Positions 17,634 through 25,865 of a DNA stretch of 64,000 bases are shown piece after piece. The notes beneath the pieces were generated by a model. It worked only from the letters and a program-made list of their open reading frames with translations. It searched no databases and was not told the DNA's origin. Each line of letters begins with the position of its first letter. The first letter of the stretch is position 1. This DNA comes from JAJECS01 sp965262745 (lineage in GTDB: Bacteria > Chloroflexota > UBA11872): NCBI GenBank assembly GCA_965262745.1, contig OZ253558.1, forward strand, positions 744,001-808,000, given 5' to 3'. Both the position numbers and the translations under genes were made by a program.

Positions 17634-20204
17634 ATGAAGGCAACCGGTAAGCCAGCCGTTTGGCCGGTGCGGCATCGCACCGGCCAGTTCATTTGGATCG
17701 AGGGTGAAGCCAAGCCGCACCATTTCTTTCTCTTCGCCCGGGGGCGGGTGCACGTTCCCCAAGAACCGGTGGCGGCACGCCTGCATATCACCGCGTCCGA
17801 CCGATATGTGCTGTACGTCAACGGGCACTATGTGGGACGCGGCCCCGCGCGCAGCGACCCCACCCGCAAGAGCTTCGACACTTATGCCGTGGGCGCGCTG
17901 CTGCACGTTGGCGCGAACGTCATTGCCGTACGGGCCTACCACTACGGCCCGGACAGCCGCGATATCGGATGGACGCCCTCGCAAGGCTCGGCATACGCCT
18001 ATGGCGAACGGGCGGGGTTGTGGGTTGAGCTTGAAGTCGATTCTGCTGACGGCAGCCGTCAGGTCAGCGGAACGAGCGGCGATTGGCGCGTGCGTCCGGC
18101 CAGAGGCTGGGATCGCTCAGCCCGCGAAATCTCCTATCTCATCGGTACCAGTGAGATCTATAACGCTGCCGCCGACCCCGTCGACTGTATGGAACCAGGC
18201 TTCGACGACGCTGCCTGGGATCCGGCGTGGGTGGTTCCGCAACGCGAACTCGTGTGGGTGCTGTTGGAGGAACGCGAGACGCCGATGCTGGTCGAGCGCG
18301 AGGTATGGCCTCAGGGCATCGTGGCGCAGGGCGAAGTCATCGACTTGGGCGCTGCTCATCAGACGGACATCGCGCGGGTGCTCGACGCTGAAGTACACCG
18401 CCCGCTCGAACACGCCAGCATCCAGAACATAGGCGTCGCGCTGCAGCCCGGCAGCGAGGCAGCCGAATTCCGCGGCTGCTTTGCTGGATACCTTGAAGGC
18501 CGGCGCGTGCCCTTCGCGATCTTCGATTTTGGTCGACAGCTCGACGGCTACCCGCGGATTCAGCTGACCGCCCCACAAGGCGCATTGATCGACATTACCC
18601 ACGGCCAGCACTTGCAGGGCGGGCGCGTGCACAACGGCATGGCCTACGGCGATCGCTACATCACGCGCGAAGGCACGCAGACGTGGGAATTGAGCGACTA
18701 TCGCCAGTTTCGCTATCTCCACGTGGCCGTGCGCAGCGCGTATGCCCCGGTGCAGATCCACGGGGTGTCGGTCAACGAATACGCCTATCCCGACCGCAAG
18801 CCGCGTGCCACGTTCGAGTGCTCGGACCCGACGCTCACGCGGCTCTGGGACGCCTGCGTCAATACGACCTATATAGGGCTGAAGGACGATCTGGAGCACG
18901 AGTTCTACCGCGAGCGCGTCGTGTTCCGACTCGGCGATGCGAGCGCCATCCTGCATCACGTCCTGTCGACCTGGGGCGATATCGAGTTGGCCGACCGCTT
19001 CCTGCGCCAGGCAACGCTCAGTACGCGGGGCGACGGATTGATTCGAGCCGCCTACCCGCCTGGGTCATCGCAGACGCACATGTGGATGCCATTCCCCCTG
19101 CAGTGGAGCACCAAGGTTCGCGACCACTATTTGTTCACGGAGAAGGCCTGGGTCCTCGAGGAGCTTTATCGCACGGTGCCGCGGGTGATGGACTGGTTCG
19201 AGCCGCATCGTGATGCGATGGGGCTGCTGCGTGACTTGCCGTATTGGAACTGGCAGGACTGGGCGCCGGTGGACCTGCGCGGGGCCAACACGATTACGAA
19301 TGCGCTTTATGTCAAATCGCTCGAAGACGCCGCGTGGCTCGCCGACCGCGTGGGCACCGCCAAGGACGCGGAAACCTGGCGGCGCATCGCCGGCGAGGTG
19401 CGGCAAGCCATTCGCCAAGTGCTGTGGGACGACGCGAAGGGCGTCTACGCCGACAGCCACCACAACGGCAGCCTCACCGGAGTCGTGAGCGAACTCGCCA
19501 ATGCCTATGCGGTGCTCTACGGCGTCGCGACCGCGGACCAGATTCTCCGCATCGGCGCCTACCTGGCAGCCGAGCATCCCGACACGGTGCGGTCCACGCC
19601 GGCGTTCATGGGGTTCGTCGTCGACGGCATGATGATCGCGGGTGCCTCGGCGCCGGCGATGAAGCTCATGCGCGACCGCTACGGGCCCATGCTCGACTGG
19701 GAGGACGTGCCGACGATATGGGAGGGCTGGGGGCCGTTTACCGGGAGCCAGGCCATCGACAGCGAGGCAACGGTCAGCCTGCAAGACCAGCCGCGGGTCG
19801 CTGGTCAACGCAGCCTGGTGCACACCAGCGGCTGCTGCGTGGGCTATGCCCTGTCCAAGCGCGTGCTGGGCGTAATGCCCACCGGTCCTGGGTTCGCAAC
19901 CTGTGAGATCCGTCCGTGCCCCGGGGACTTGGAATGGGCGCGCGGCGCCTACCCGACACCGCACGGTGACGTGCACGTGGAATGGCGTGCCGACAAAGGC
20001 AGCATAGAGCTGAGCGTGGACCTACCCCACGGTGTCGCCGCGACAGTTGTGCTCGACCGCCCGACATCGAATCGCCAGATCATTGAGCGGGATGGGGAGA
20101 CGGTAAGGCTCGATGTCTCCCGGTTGCCGCCCGACCTCGAAGTGACACCCGACCAGGTGCGGATCGGGCCCCTCACCGGCTCGCAGGTGATCGCCCTTCG
20201 ATAG
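17634..20204 (+). CDS. GH78-like alpha-L-rhamnosidase
   Basis: An 856-residue protein with the domain order of GH78: N-terminal beta-sandwich with RYVLYVNGHYVGRGP, a second sandwich, an (alpha/alpha)6 barrel starting near ECSDPTLTRLWDACVNT, and a C-terminal beta domain ending in the usual alternating charged strands. In the barrel the catalytic region reads EFYRERVVFRLGDAS, keeping the R-E-R and G-D spacing of the family although the usual D-x-P-Q is lost. The family removes terminal L-rhamnose from polysaccharides or glycosides. No signal peptide is seen, suggesting an intracellular role on imported oligosaccharides. Its nearness to the deoxy-sugar acid operon is suggestive. Confidence 0.82.
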   Translation: MKATGKPAVWPVRHRTGQFIWIEGEAKPHHFFLFARGRVHVPQEPVAARLHITASDRYVLYVNGHYVGRGPARSDPTRKSFDTYAVGALLHVGANVIAVRAYHYGPDSRDIGWTPSQGSAYAYGERAGLWVELEVDSADGSRQVSGTSGDWRVRPARGWDRSAREISYLIGTSEIYNAAADPVDCMEPGFDDAAWDPAWVVPQRELVWVLLEERETPMLVEREVWPQGIVAQGEVIDLGAAHQTDIARVLDAEVHRPLEHASIQNIGVALQPGSEAAEFRGCFAGYLEGRRVPFAIFDFGRQLDGYPRIQLTAPQGALIDITHGQHLQGGRVHNGMAYGDRYITREGTQTWELSDYRQFRYLHVAVRSAYAPVQIHGVSVNEYAYPDRKPRATFECSDPTLTRLWDACVNTTYIGLKDDLEHEFYRERVVFRLGDASAILHHVLSTWGDIELADRFLRQATLSTRGDGLIRAAYPPGSSQTHMWMPFPLQWSTKVRDHYLFTEKAWVLEELYRTVPRVMDWFEPHRDAMGLLRDLPYWNWQDWAPVDLRGANTITNALYVKSLEDAAWLADRVGTAKDAETWRRIAGEVRQAIRQVLWDDAKGVYADSHHNGSLTGVVSELANAYAVLYGVATADQILRIGAYLAAEHPDTVRSTPAFMGFVVDGMMIAGASAPAMKLMRDRYGPMLDWEDVPTIWEGWGPFTGSQAIDSEATVSLQDQPRVAGQRSLVHTSGCCVGYALSKRVLGVMPTGPGFATCEIRPCPGDLEWARGAYPTPHGDVHVEWRADKGSIELSVDLPHGVAATVVLDRPTSNRQIIERDGETVRLDVSRLPPDLEVTPDQVRIGPLTGSQVIALR

Positions 20205-20243
20205 TCCGGCTCGTCTGCACGCTGCGTGAGAGGGCGGCGGGCT

Positions 20244-20260
20244 CGCCAGGCGCGCTGGCG
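20244..20260. terminator. Short GC hairpin after the GH78-like gene
   Basis: CGCCAG (20244-20249), loop GCGCG, CTGGCG (20255-20260): a perfect 6-bp stem 40 bases after the GH78-like stop and before the aldo/keto reductase. No T-tract follows, so a terminator role is only possible. Confidence 0.3.
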
Positions 20261-20293
20261 GCAGGCTTACACTGGACGACGGCAACCACGGCG

Positions 20294-21118
20294 ATGAGCG
20301 AGATTCCCATGGAACACGTACCCCTCGGCCCAACGGATCAGATGATCGCGAGCATCGGGTTCGGCACGGCCCGCTATCACGGCGAGCCGGGCGTTCTGGG
20401 GCGTGCGATCGAGCTTGGCGCCACCCTCATCGATACGGCTGAGTCTTACAACGCCGACAGCGATGAGCCAGGCGGGGCCGAGCGCATCGTCCGGCGCGAG
20501 CTGGAGCAAGCAGGCGCACCGGCCTTCGTGGCGACGAAGATCAGCGCGCAGAACTTGCGGTACGACAGCGTGATCGCGCACGCTCACGCCAGCCGCGAGC
20601 GATTGGGCATCGACGTGATCGATCTCTACCAGATTCATTCGCCCAGCGCGACGATTCCGATAACCGAGACCATGGCCGCCATGGAACAGTTGGTCGCGGA
20701 CGGCGTGATCCGCTACATCGGCGTGAGCAACTTCGACGTCGAGCAAATGGCGGCTGCGCAGGACGCCCTTGAGACCTCACCGCTGGTCTCGAACCAGGTT
20801 CCTTACAGCGTTCTCGATCGAAGGATCGAAGCGGATGTCCTCCCCTACTGCCAGGCCAACGACATCACGGTAATCGCCTACGCGCCCCTGGCGCTGGGGA
20901 GGGTCGTTTCCGGACCCGAGGCGGATCACATCCGGCAGGTCGCGGACGCGGCCGGGAAGACGCCGGCGCAGGTCGTGATTCGCTGGCTGCTGGATCACGA
21001 CCGAGTTATCGCGATTCCCAAGACGGAGCAGCCCGAACGCGTGGATGAGCTCTGCGGCGCCGCAGGCTGGACCCTGACCGCCGCGCAGCGGGAGGCGCTG
21101 GACGCCATCTGCTCATGA
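20294..21118 (+). CDS. Aldo/keto reductase
   Basis: A 274-residue protein with the AKR landmarks: IGFGTARY, LIDTAESYN (catalytic Asp and Tyr of the family tetrad), the Lys in VATKISAQ, the His in YQIHSP, then IRYIGVSNFDVEQM and the NADP-binding C-terminal AIPKTEQPERVDE. It is an NAD(P)-dependent oxidoreductase for sugars, aldehydes or ketones. AKRs of this type can act as L-fucose or L-rhamnose dehydrogenases, which would fit the neighbouring deoxy-sugar genes, but this is inference from position. ATG 20294 is used; ATG 20309 is also possible. Confidence 0.92.
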   Translation: MSEIPMEHVPLGPTDQMIASIGFGTARYHGEPGVLGRAIELGATLIDTAESYNADSDEPGGAERIVRRELEQAGAPAFVATKISAQNLRYDSVIAHAHASRERLGIDVIDLYQIHSPSATIPITETMAAMEQLVADGVIRYIGVSNFDVEQMAAAQDALETSPLVSNQVPYSVLDRRIEADVLPYCQANDITVIAYAPLALGRVVSGPEADHIRQVADAAGKTPAQVVIRWLLDHDRVIAIPKTEQPERVDELCGAAGWTLTAAQREALDAICS

Positions 21119-21164
21119 AGCTCTGCGGTCTACATGCCACCCGCCGGAAGTTCTTGGGCGCGCC

Positions 21165-22334
21165 ATGACGGCAACATCCGGTGGGGAGAGGTCGCACACC
21201 GAATCCCCCCACTCGGACGTCGGCATTCTCTCCGACGAGATGATCGCGGAGGCGGCGCGCCGCCCGCAGCATCCAAGCCGCAAAGCCCGGTTGGGGTTCA
21301 TCGGCGCAGGATGGTGGGCCACCACCAACCACATGCCGCTGCTTGCCGCGCGGAACGACGTCGAGCTGGTGGCTGTGTGCGGTCTCGACGCCGACGTGCT
21401 TGCTCGGGTGAAGCAGCGGTTTGGCTTCGCGCACGCGACGACGGACGTTGAGGATCTCCTCAGCCACAGTCTTGATGCCGTGATCGTCGCCTCACCGCAT
21501 CGCCTCCACGCCGTTCATGCCAGCGCCGCGCTCAAGGCGGGCTGCCACGTCCTCGTCGAGAAGCCAATGTGCACTCGCGCCGGCGACGCTCGCCGCCTCG
21601 TCGCGCTGGCACGCGATTCCGGGCGGCATCTGCTGGTGTCGTACGGCTGGCACCACCGACCGCTAACCACGCAAGCTAAGCGGTTGATGGAAAGCGGCGC
21701 GGTGGGCACGGTCGAACATGTGGTCTGTCACATGGGGTCGCCGTCGAAGGACTTCTTCATGGGCACGGCCTATCGCTTCGATGAGCCGCCTCTGGTCGCG
21801 CCGGAGCTCGAAAACTACGCGGACCCCGAGCTATCCCAGGGAGGCTACGGCCAGGCGCAGCTCAGCCACGCGCTGGGCTTGCTCACCTGGCTGACCGATC
21901 TCGAACCCCAGGCCGTCTATGCGGCCATGGCGGACGGCGGCGCCCGAGTCGACCTGCACAACGCGCTGACCGTGAACTTCCGGGGCGGCGCTCTCGGGTG
22001 CATCGCGGGCACGGCTGCCGTGCCTGTGGGCGCAAGATTTCAACTCGACCTGCGAATCTTCGGCAGCGAGGGCGTTCTGCTCTACGACATCGATCGGGCG
22101 CGGCTGGCCGTATTTAGGGATGATGGAGAAAATCAGGAACTGGCCGTCGGCGCCGACGATGGCGCCTATCGCTGCGACGGCCCCCCGCATGAGCTGGTTG
22201 AACTCACGCTCGGTCTCACGGACCGCAATTCATCGCCGGGGGACATTGGGCGCCGCGCGGTCGAAATCGTGCATGCCGCCTACGAGTCACACGCCAGTGG
22301 CCGACGGGTCGGCATCGACGAACTCGGCGGTTAG
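21165..22334 (+). CDS. Gfo/Idh/MocA-family oxidoreductase
   Basis: A 389-residue protein. After a polar leader of about 45 residues the Rossmann nucleotide loop appears as LGFIGAGWWATTNH, followed by the family motif VLVEKPMCT with the catalytic Lys-Pro and the His-containing SYGWHHRP. These enzymes oxidise or reduce sugars, inositols or glycosides using NAD(P). The unusually long N-terminal leader suggests that the true start may be internal, for instance ATG 21240 (MIAEAARRP). It follows the aldo/keto reductase by 46 bases on the same strand and is probably co-transcribed. Confidence 0.9.
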   Translation: MTATSGGERSHTESPHSDVGILSDEMIAEAARRPQHPSRKARLGFIGAGWWATTNHMPLLAARNDVELVAVCGLDADVLARVKQRFGFAHATTDVEDLLSHSLDAVIVASPHRLHAVHASAALKAGCHVLVEKPMCTRAGDARRLVALARDSGRHLLVSYGWHHRPLTTQAKRLMESGAVGTVEHVVCHMGSPSKDFFMGTAYRFDEPPLVAPELENYADPELSQGGYGQAQLSHALGLLTWLTDLEPQAVYAAMADGGARVDLHNALTVNFRGGALGCIAGTAAVPVGARFQLDLRIFGSEGVLLYDIDRARLAVFRDDGENQELAVGADDGAYRCDGPPHELVELTLGLTDRNSSPGDIGRRAVEIVHAAYESHASGRRVGIDELGG

Positions 22335-22338
22335 CGGC

Positions 22339-22677
22339 TTAGGAGGCGAATGGCCGGGCGGAGCCGAGACGCGGTCGGAGACGGATTTCCGGCGTCGACT
22401 CGACGCTGGCGCTGACGAGCCGCGGCACGATCCAGAAGCCGGTCTGGCGGGCACACTGTCGCGCCAGACGGTCGATGAACAAAGGCAAGCCGACCGGCCG
22501 CAACCCGTTCAGCGCCTCAATCCAAACGTACGCGTCCTCGCCATCAACGGTTTCCACGTCAATGGTGACGCGTAGGTCGGGGTATTTGGCGCCGATGGTG
22601 CGCACCATACGCATGGCGCTGTCGCGAACACGCTGCCGGCGCTGATACGACACCCGCGTCGCAGGAATCGGACTCAT
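22339..22677 (-). CDS. Hypothetical protein, 112 aa
   Basis: A small basic protein with a central segment of alternating hydrophobic strands (PDLRVTIDVETVDGEDAYVWIEAL) and an Arg-rich C-terminus. I do not recognise a family. The frame is supported by having no overlap with another strong frame and by ending four bases from the convergent Gfo/Idh/MocA stop. The start could be ATG 22677 or ATG 22614 (MRMVRTIGAKYP). It lies immediately upstream of the IS110 element, and its promoter may have been affected by that insertion. Confidence 0.5.
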   Translation of the reverse strand: MSPIPATRVSYQRRQRVRDSAMRMVRTIGAKYPDLRVTIDVETVDGEDAYVWIEALNGLRPVGLPLFIDRLARQCARQTGFWIVPRLVSASVESTPEIRLRPRLGSARPFAS

Positions 22678-22759
22678 TCGTAGAACCCGTTACCTGATCT
22701 ATCAATCAGGCTACCTGTGCATGCTAGCACTCCGCCCCTTGTATGTTGCAGAACCCTCG

Positions 22760-22947
22760 GATCGTCCGGGGGAAGCACCGGGCCGGGACAGACCGTCCGC
22801 CCCTAGGTCCCATGAGACCGCTATGTAGCGTGGTCGTCCCGGCCCGTGGCGCTGGCCCAGAGCCCGTACCGTTGCCAGGGCCGCCGGAGCGAGCCCGCAT
22901 CTTGCAAGGTTGGGCGAGAGGTCGGCGCCGCATGGGAGGGTACCGAA
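22760..22947 (+). ncRNA. Candidate bridge RNA region in the IS110 leader
   Basis: The non-coding leader between the left end and the transposase contains an 11-bp perfect stem, CGGGCCGGGAC (22779-22789) with GTCCCGGCCCG (22836-22846), enclosing two small hairpins: GGTC/GACC around 22806-22819 and CGCTA-TG-TAGCG (22819-22830). The second hairpin contains TATGTAGC (22822-22829), which is complementary to GCTACATA at the right end of the element. IS110 elements are known to encode structured bridge RNAs from a non-coding end, so this arrangement is suggestive. No covariance evidence is available here. Confidence 0.4.
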
Positions 22948-23896
22948 ATGCCCCAGCCCCCGTCGCTCGGCCTGGACGTCGCCCGCGATCACCTGGACCT
23001 CGCGGTGCATCCGACCCAAGACGCCTGGCGCGTCCCCAACACGCCCGCGGGCCACGCTCGCCTCGTCCGGTGGGTCCAGGACCCACGCGCCGACCCGCAT
23101 CGTGCTGGAGGCCAGCGGCGGCTACGAGCGGGCGGTCGATGCGGCCCTGACCGGCGCCGGGCTGCCGGCGGCGGTGGTCAATCCGCGGCAGGTGCGCGAC
23201 TTCGCCCGCAGCCGCAATATCCTGGCCAAGACCGACCGGCTCGACGCCTGGGGGCTGGCCCGCTTCGCCGCCGAGGTCCAGCCGCCGCTGCGCCCGCGCC
23301 CAGATGCCGCCACCCTCCACCTGCACGCCCTGGTCACCCGGCGGCGCCAGCTCCTCGCCATCCGCGTGGCGGAGCAGCAGCGGCGCCACCAAGCCCCGCC
23401 AGCGCTCCGGGCCGACGTCGACGCCCATCTGGCCTGGCTGACGCAGCACCTGGCCGACCTCGATGCGCGGCTCGACCACGCGGTGCAGGCCCATCCGGCC
23501 CTGCGCGCCCGCGCCGCCTGGCTGCAGAGCATCCCCGGCATCGGCCCCGTCGCCTGCCGCACCTTGCTCGCCGAGCTGCCCGAACTGGGCACGCTCTCCC
23601 GCCACCAGGTCGCCGCCCTCGTCGGCGTCGCCCCCTTCAATCGCGACAGCGGCACCGGGCGCGGGCGCCGCAGCGTCTGGGGTGGCCGCGCCTCGGTCCG
23701 CGCCGCCCTCTATATGGCCGCCCTCGCCGCCAGTCGCGCCAACCCCAGCCTCCGCGCCTTTTGCCAGCGCCTGGTCGCGGCCGGGAAGCCGAAGCTCGTG
23801 GCCCTTACCGCCTGCATGCGCAAGCTGCTCGTCCTCTGCAATGCCCTCTGCCAGCAGCAGACCGTCTGGGTCGCCCCCACCCCTCCGCCCATGTAA
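22948..23896 (+). pseudogene. IS110-family transposase, interrupted by one frameshift
   Basis: ATG 22948 follows GGGAGGG. The first frame gives MPQPPSLGLDVARDHLDLAV (first catalytic Asp of the RuvC-like DEDD domain) up to RLVRWVQDP; the downstream frame then carries PTRIVLEASGGYERAV and the rest, including the C-terminal IPGIGPVACRTLLAELPELG and GVAPFNRDSG motifs typical of the transposase_20 domain. The change of frame falls near 23085-23095 and is explained by one extra or two missing bases. Joined length would be about 315 residues, normal for the family. The two pieces may be a real mutation, a sequencing error or, less likely, programmed frameshifting. Confidence 0.85.
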
Positions 23897-24025
23897 CCCT
23901 TGACGCCCAACACCGTTGCTACATATGTCAAGTGAAGCTTACGTGTGTCAACCAATATTTCGGTTTCCCGGATCTGCTGAGGGTTCGCCTACACTGCCTC
24001 ACCGGGTAAGGAGAGGAGGAGCCGG

Positions 24026-24556
24026 GTGCGGTTTCACCTGCGGATTCACGACGCCGTCGCGCGGCCCCTTCGTGTCAATCGGGACGAGTCCGGCACTCTG
24101 GTTGAGATCCTCCGAACCGATTGGCCGGATATCTACGAACCAGAAGCGCGGGCTTTCGCCCAGACGTACTACTCGGTCACGCCGGCCGGATTGGCACGCG
24201 ATGAGGATGAATGGCACGTGCACCGGCACCAAGAAGACCGTTTCATCGTCGCGTCTGGCTCAATCGTGCTCGCCCTCTGGGACGGACGGTCTGGCTCGAC
24301 AACGCGCGGCACGCTCGACTTGCTTCCGCTCGGCGACATCGCGGGCGACGACGCCCAGCACTGCGTCTTGATTCCACGGCTGGTTCACCATGGCTTCATG
24401 GTCATCGGCGATCGGCCCGCGGTCCTGCTCAACTCGCCGACGCGGCTCTACAACCCGGCCGATGAAGGGCGCGACGCTTTTGCGGACGTTGAGGCTGCCT
24501 TCGACGATGGCAGCCCATTCTCATGGCAAGCCGTGCGCGACGGCGCCACCAACTGA
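24026..24556 (+). CDS. dTDP-4-dehydrorhamnose 3,5-epimerase-like cupin
   Basis: GTG 24026 follows GGAGGA by five bases and gives 176 residues. The protein has the RmlC-like jelly roll: TLVEILRTDWPD near the N-terminus, FAQTYYSVTPAG, the His pair HVHRHQEDRF (residues 65-74) and LIPRLVHHGF. These match the RmlC/sugar-isomerase cupin group, which acts on nucleotide-linked 6-deoxy-4-keto sugars; however some relatives are FdtA-type isomerases or plain sugar-binding cupins. No other dTDP-rhamnose genes are next to it, so the exact reaction is unsettled. It is convergent with glutamate dehydrogenase. Confidence 0.75.
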   Translation: MRFHLRIHDAVARPLRVNRDESGTLVEILRTDWPDIYEPEARAFAQTYYSVTPAGLARDEDEWHVHRHQEDRFIVASGSIVLALWDGRSGSTTRGTLDLLPLGDIAGDDAQHCVLIPRLVHHGFMVIGDRPAVLLNSPTRLYNPADEGRDAFADVEAAFDDGSPFSWQAVRDGATN

Positions 24557-24580
24557 GCCGGGCAGCCTAGGCGGGAGCTC

Positions 24581-25858
24581 CTACGGATAGATGCCCCGCA
24601 GCCGCACAGCTTCGGCCACGCGGGATATGGCCAGCACATGGGCCGCCTGCCGCAATGTGACGCCTCTCTGCTCCGCGGTGGCGACGACGGTATCCAGGGC
24701 GTCCCGCATCTGGCGGGCCAGACGATCATTGATCTCAGCCTCGGTCCAGAAGAATTGCTGGAGGTCCTGCACCCATTCGAAATAGGACACCGTCACGCCT
24801 CCGGCGTTCGCCAGGATGTCGGGAATCACGATGATCCCGCGATCGGCAAACTCAGCGTCAGCCGCCATCGTCGTCGGTCCGTTGGCGCCTTCGACCACAA
24901 TCGCCGCCTTGACGCGGGAGACATTCTCAGCGGTGAGCTGCCCCTCGATGGCTGCCGGCGCCAGAATGTCAACCGGCAGCTCCAGCAGCTCACGATTGGT
25001 AATACGGTCGGCATCGGGAAGCTCCGGCATCCAGCCACCCGCGGCGCTATGGCGCTCGACGATCGTGGGGTCGAGTCCGGACGCTCGATACGCCCCGCCC
25101 TGGCTATCACTAACGGCGACGACGCGGAACCCGGCATCATGGAAGAGGCGCACGGCGCCCATCCCAACGTTGCCGGCTCCCTGTACCGCCACTTGCATAC
25201 CCTGAGGATCGAGCCCTTGGCGTTGCAGCACCGCCAGGGTCACTTCGAGCATTCCGCGGGACGTGGCGGTTTCCCGTCCTTCCGACCCACCAACGGCTAC
25301 CGGCTTGCCGGTGACGACCGCGGGGATTGAGTGTCCCGCGTGCATCGAGATGGTATCCATGATCCAGGCCATAATCTGGGCATTGGTCCCCATATCCGGC
25401 GCTGGGATATCAAACTCCGGACCGATGAGGATGGCAATCTCACTTGCATACCGCCGGGTCAGGTTTTCCAGCTCTGTCAGGCTGAGGCTGTGCGGATCGA
25501 CCTCGACGCCGCCTTTGGCGCCGCCATAGGGCAGGTTCATGACGGCGCACTTCCAGGTCATCCACATCGCGAGCGCCCGCACCTCGTCCAGATCGGCCTG
25601 GGGGTGATAGCGAATCCCCCCTTTGGCAGGCCCACGCGTGATGTTGTGATGCACGCGATAGCCCCGGAACATTCGAATCGTCCCGTTGTCCATCTCCACG
25701 GGAAAATTCACGACTAGCTCCCGCTTCGGCCGGCGCAGGATCTCGCGAACATCGGCGTGCAGATCGAGGATGGCTGCAGCGTCGTCGAATTGTCGTAGCG
25801 CCGTCTCGTAGGCGCTGGGATGGGCGCTGTCCGCGTCCGTCGACTGCATGGCGCTCAT
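24581..25858 (-). CDS. Glutamate dehydrogenase (Glu/Leu/Phe/Val dehydrogenase family)
   Basis: From ATG 25858 (GAGG five bases upstream) the protein has 425 residues. It shows RMFRGYRVHHN, the catalytic-Lys segment PYGGAKGGV, PAPDMGTNAQIMAWI and the Rossmann loop VQGAGNVGMGAV, matching hexameric NAD(P)-dependent glutamate dehydrogenases. It interconverts glutamate and 2-oxoglutarate plus ammonia. An earlier in-frame GTG at 25864 overlaps the ribosome site. It is followed upstream by gatB on the same strand with a gap of only seven bases, so it may be the last gene of a gatCAB-gdh transcript. Confidence 0.93.
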   Translation of the reverse strand: MSAMQSTDADSAHPSAYETALRQFDDAAAILDLHADVREILRRPKRELVVNFPVEMDNGTIRMFRGYRVHHNITRGPAKGGIRYHPQADLDEVRALAMWMTWKCAVMNLPYGGAKGGVEVDPHSLSLTELENLTRRYASEIAILIGPEFDIPAPDMGTNAQIMAWIMDTISMHAGHSIPAVVTGKPVAVGGSEGRETATSRGMLEVTLAVLQRQGLDPQGMQVAVQGAGNVGMGAVRLFHDAGFRVVAVSDSQGGAYRASGLDPTIVERHSAAGGWMPELPDADRITNRELLELPVDILAPAAIEGQLTAENVSRVKAAIVVEGANGPTTMAADAEFADRGIIVIPDILANAGGVTVSYFEWVQDLQQFFWTEAEINDRLARQMRDALDTVVATAEQRGVTLRQAAHVLAISRVAEAVRLRGIYP

Positions 25859-25865
25859 AGCCACC

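Larger units (their letters stand above)
22742..23925 (+). mobile_element. IS110-family insertion sequence (limits approximate)
   Basis: The element is defined by a DEDD/transposase_20 gene (22948-23896) and GC-rich leader. Imperfect subterminal inverted repeats are visible: TATGTTGC at 22742-22749 and GCTACATA at 23918-23925 (7 of 8 complementary). Such short inverted repeats are reported for the IS1111 branch of IS110; no target duplication is expected. Exact ends cannot be fixed without a second copy. Flanking sequence on the right is much richer in A and T, which suits a boundary near 23925. Confidence 0.6.
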
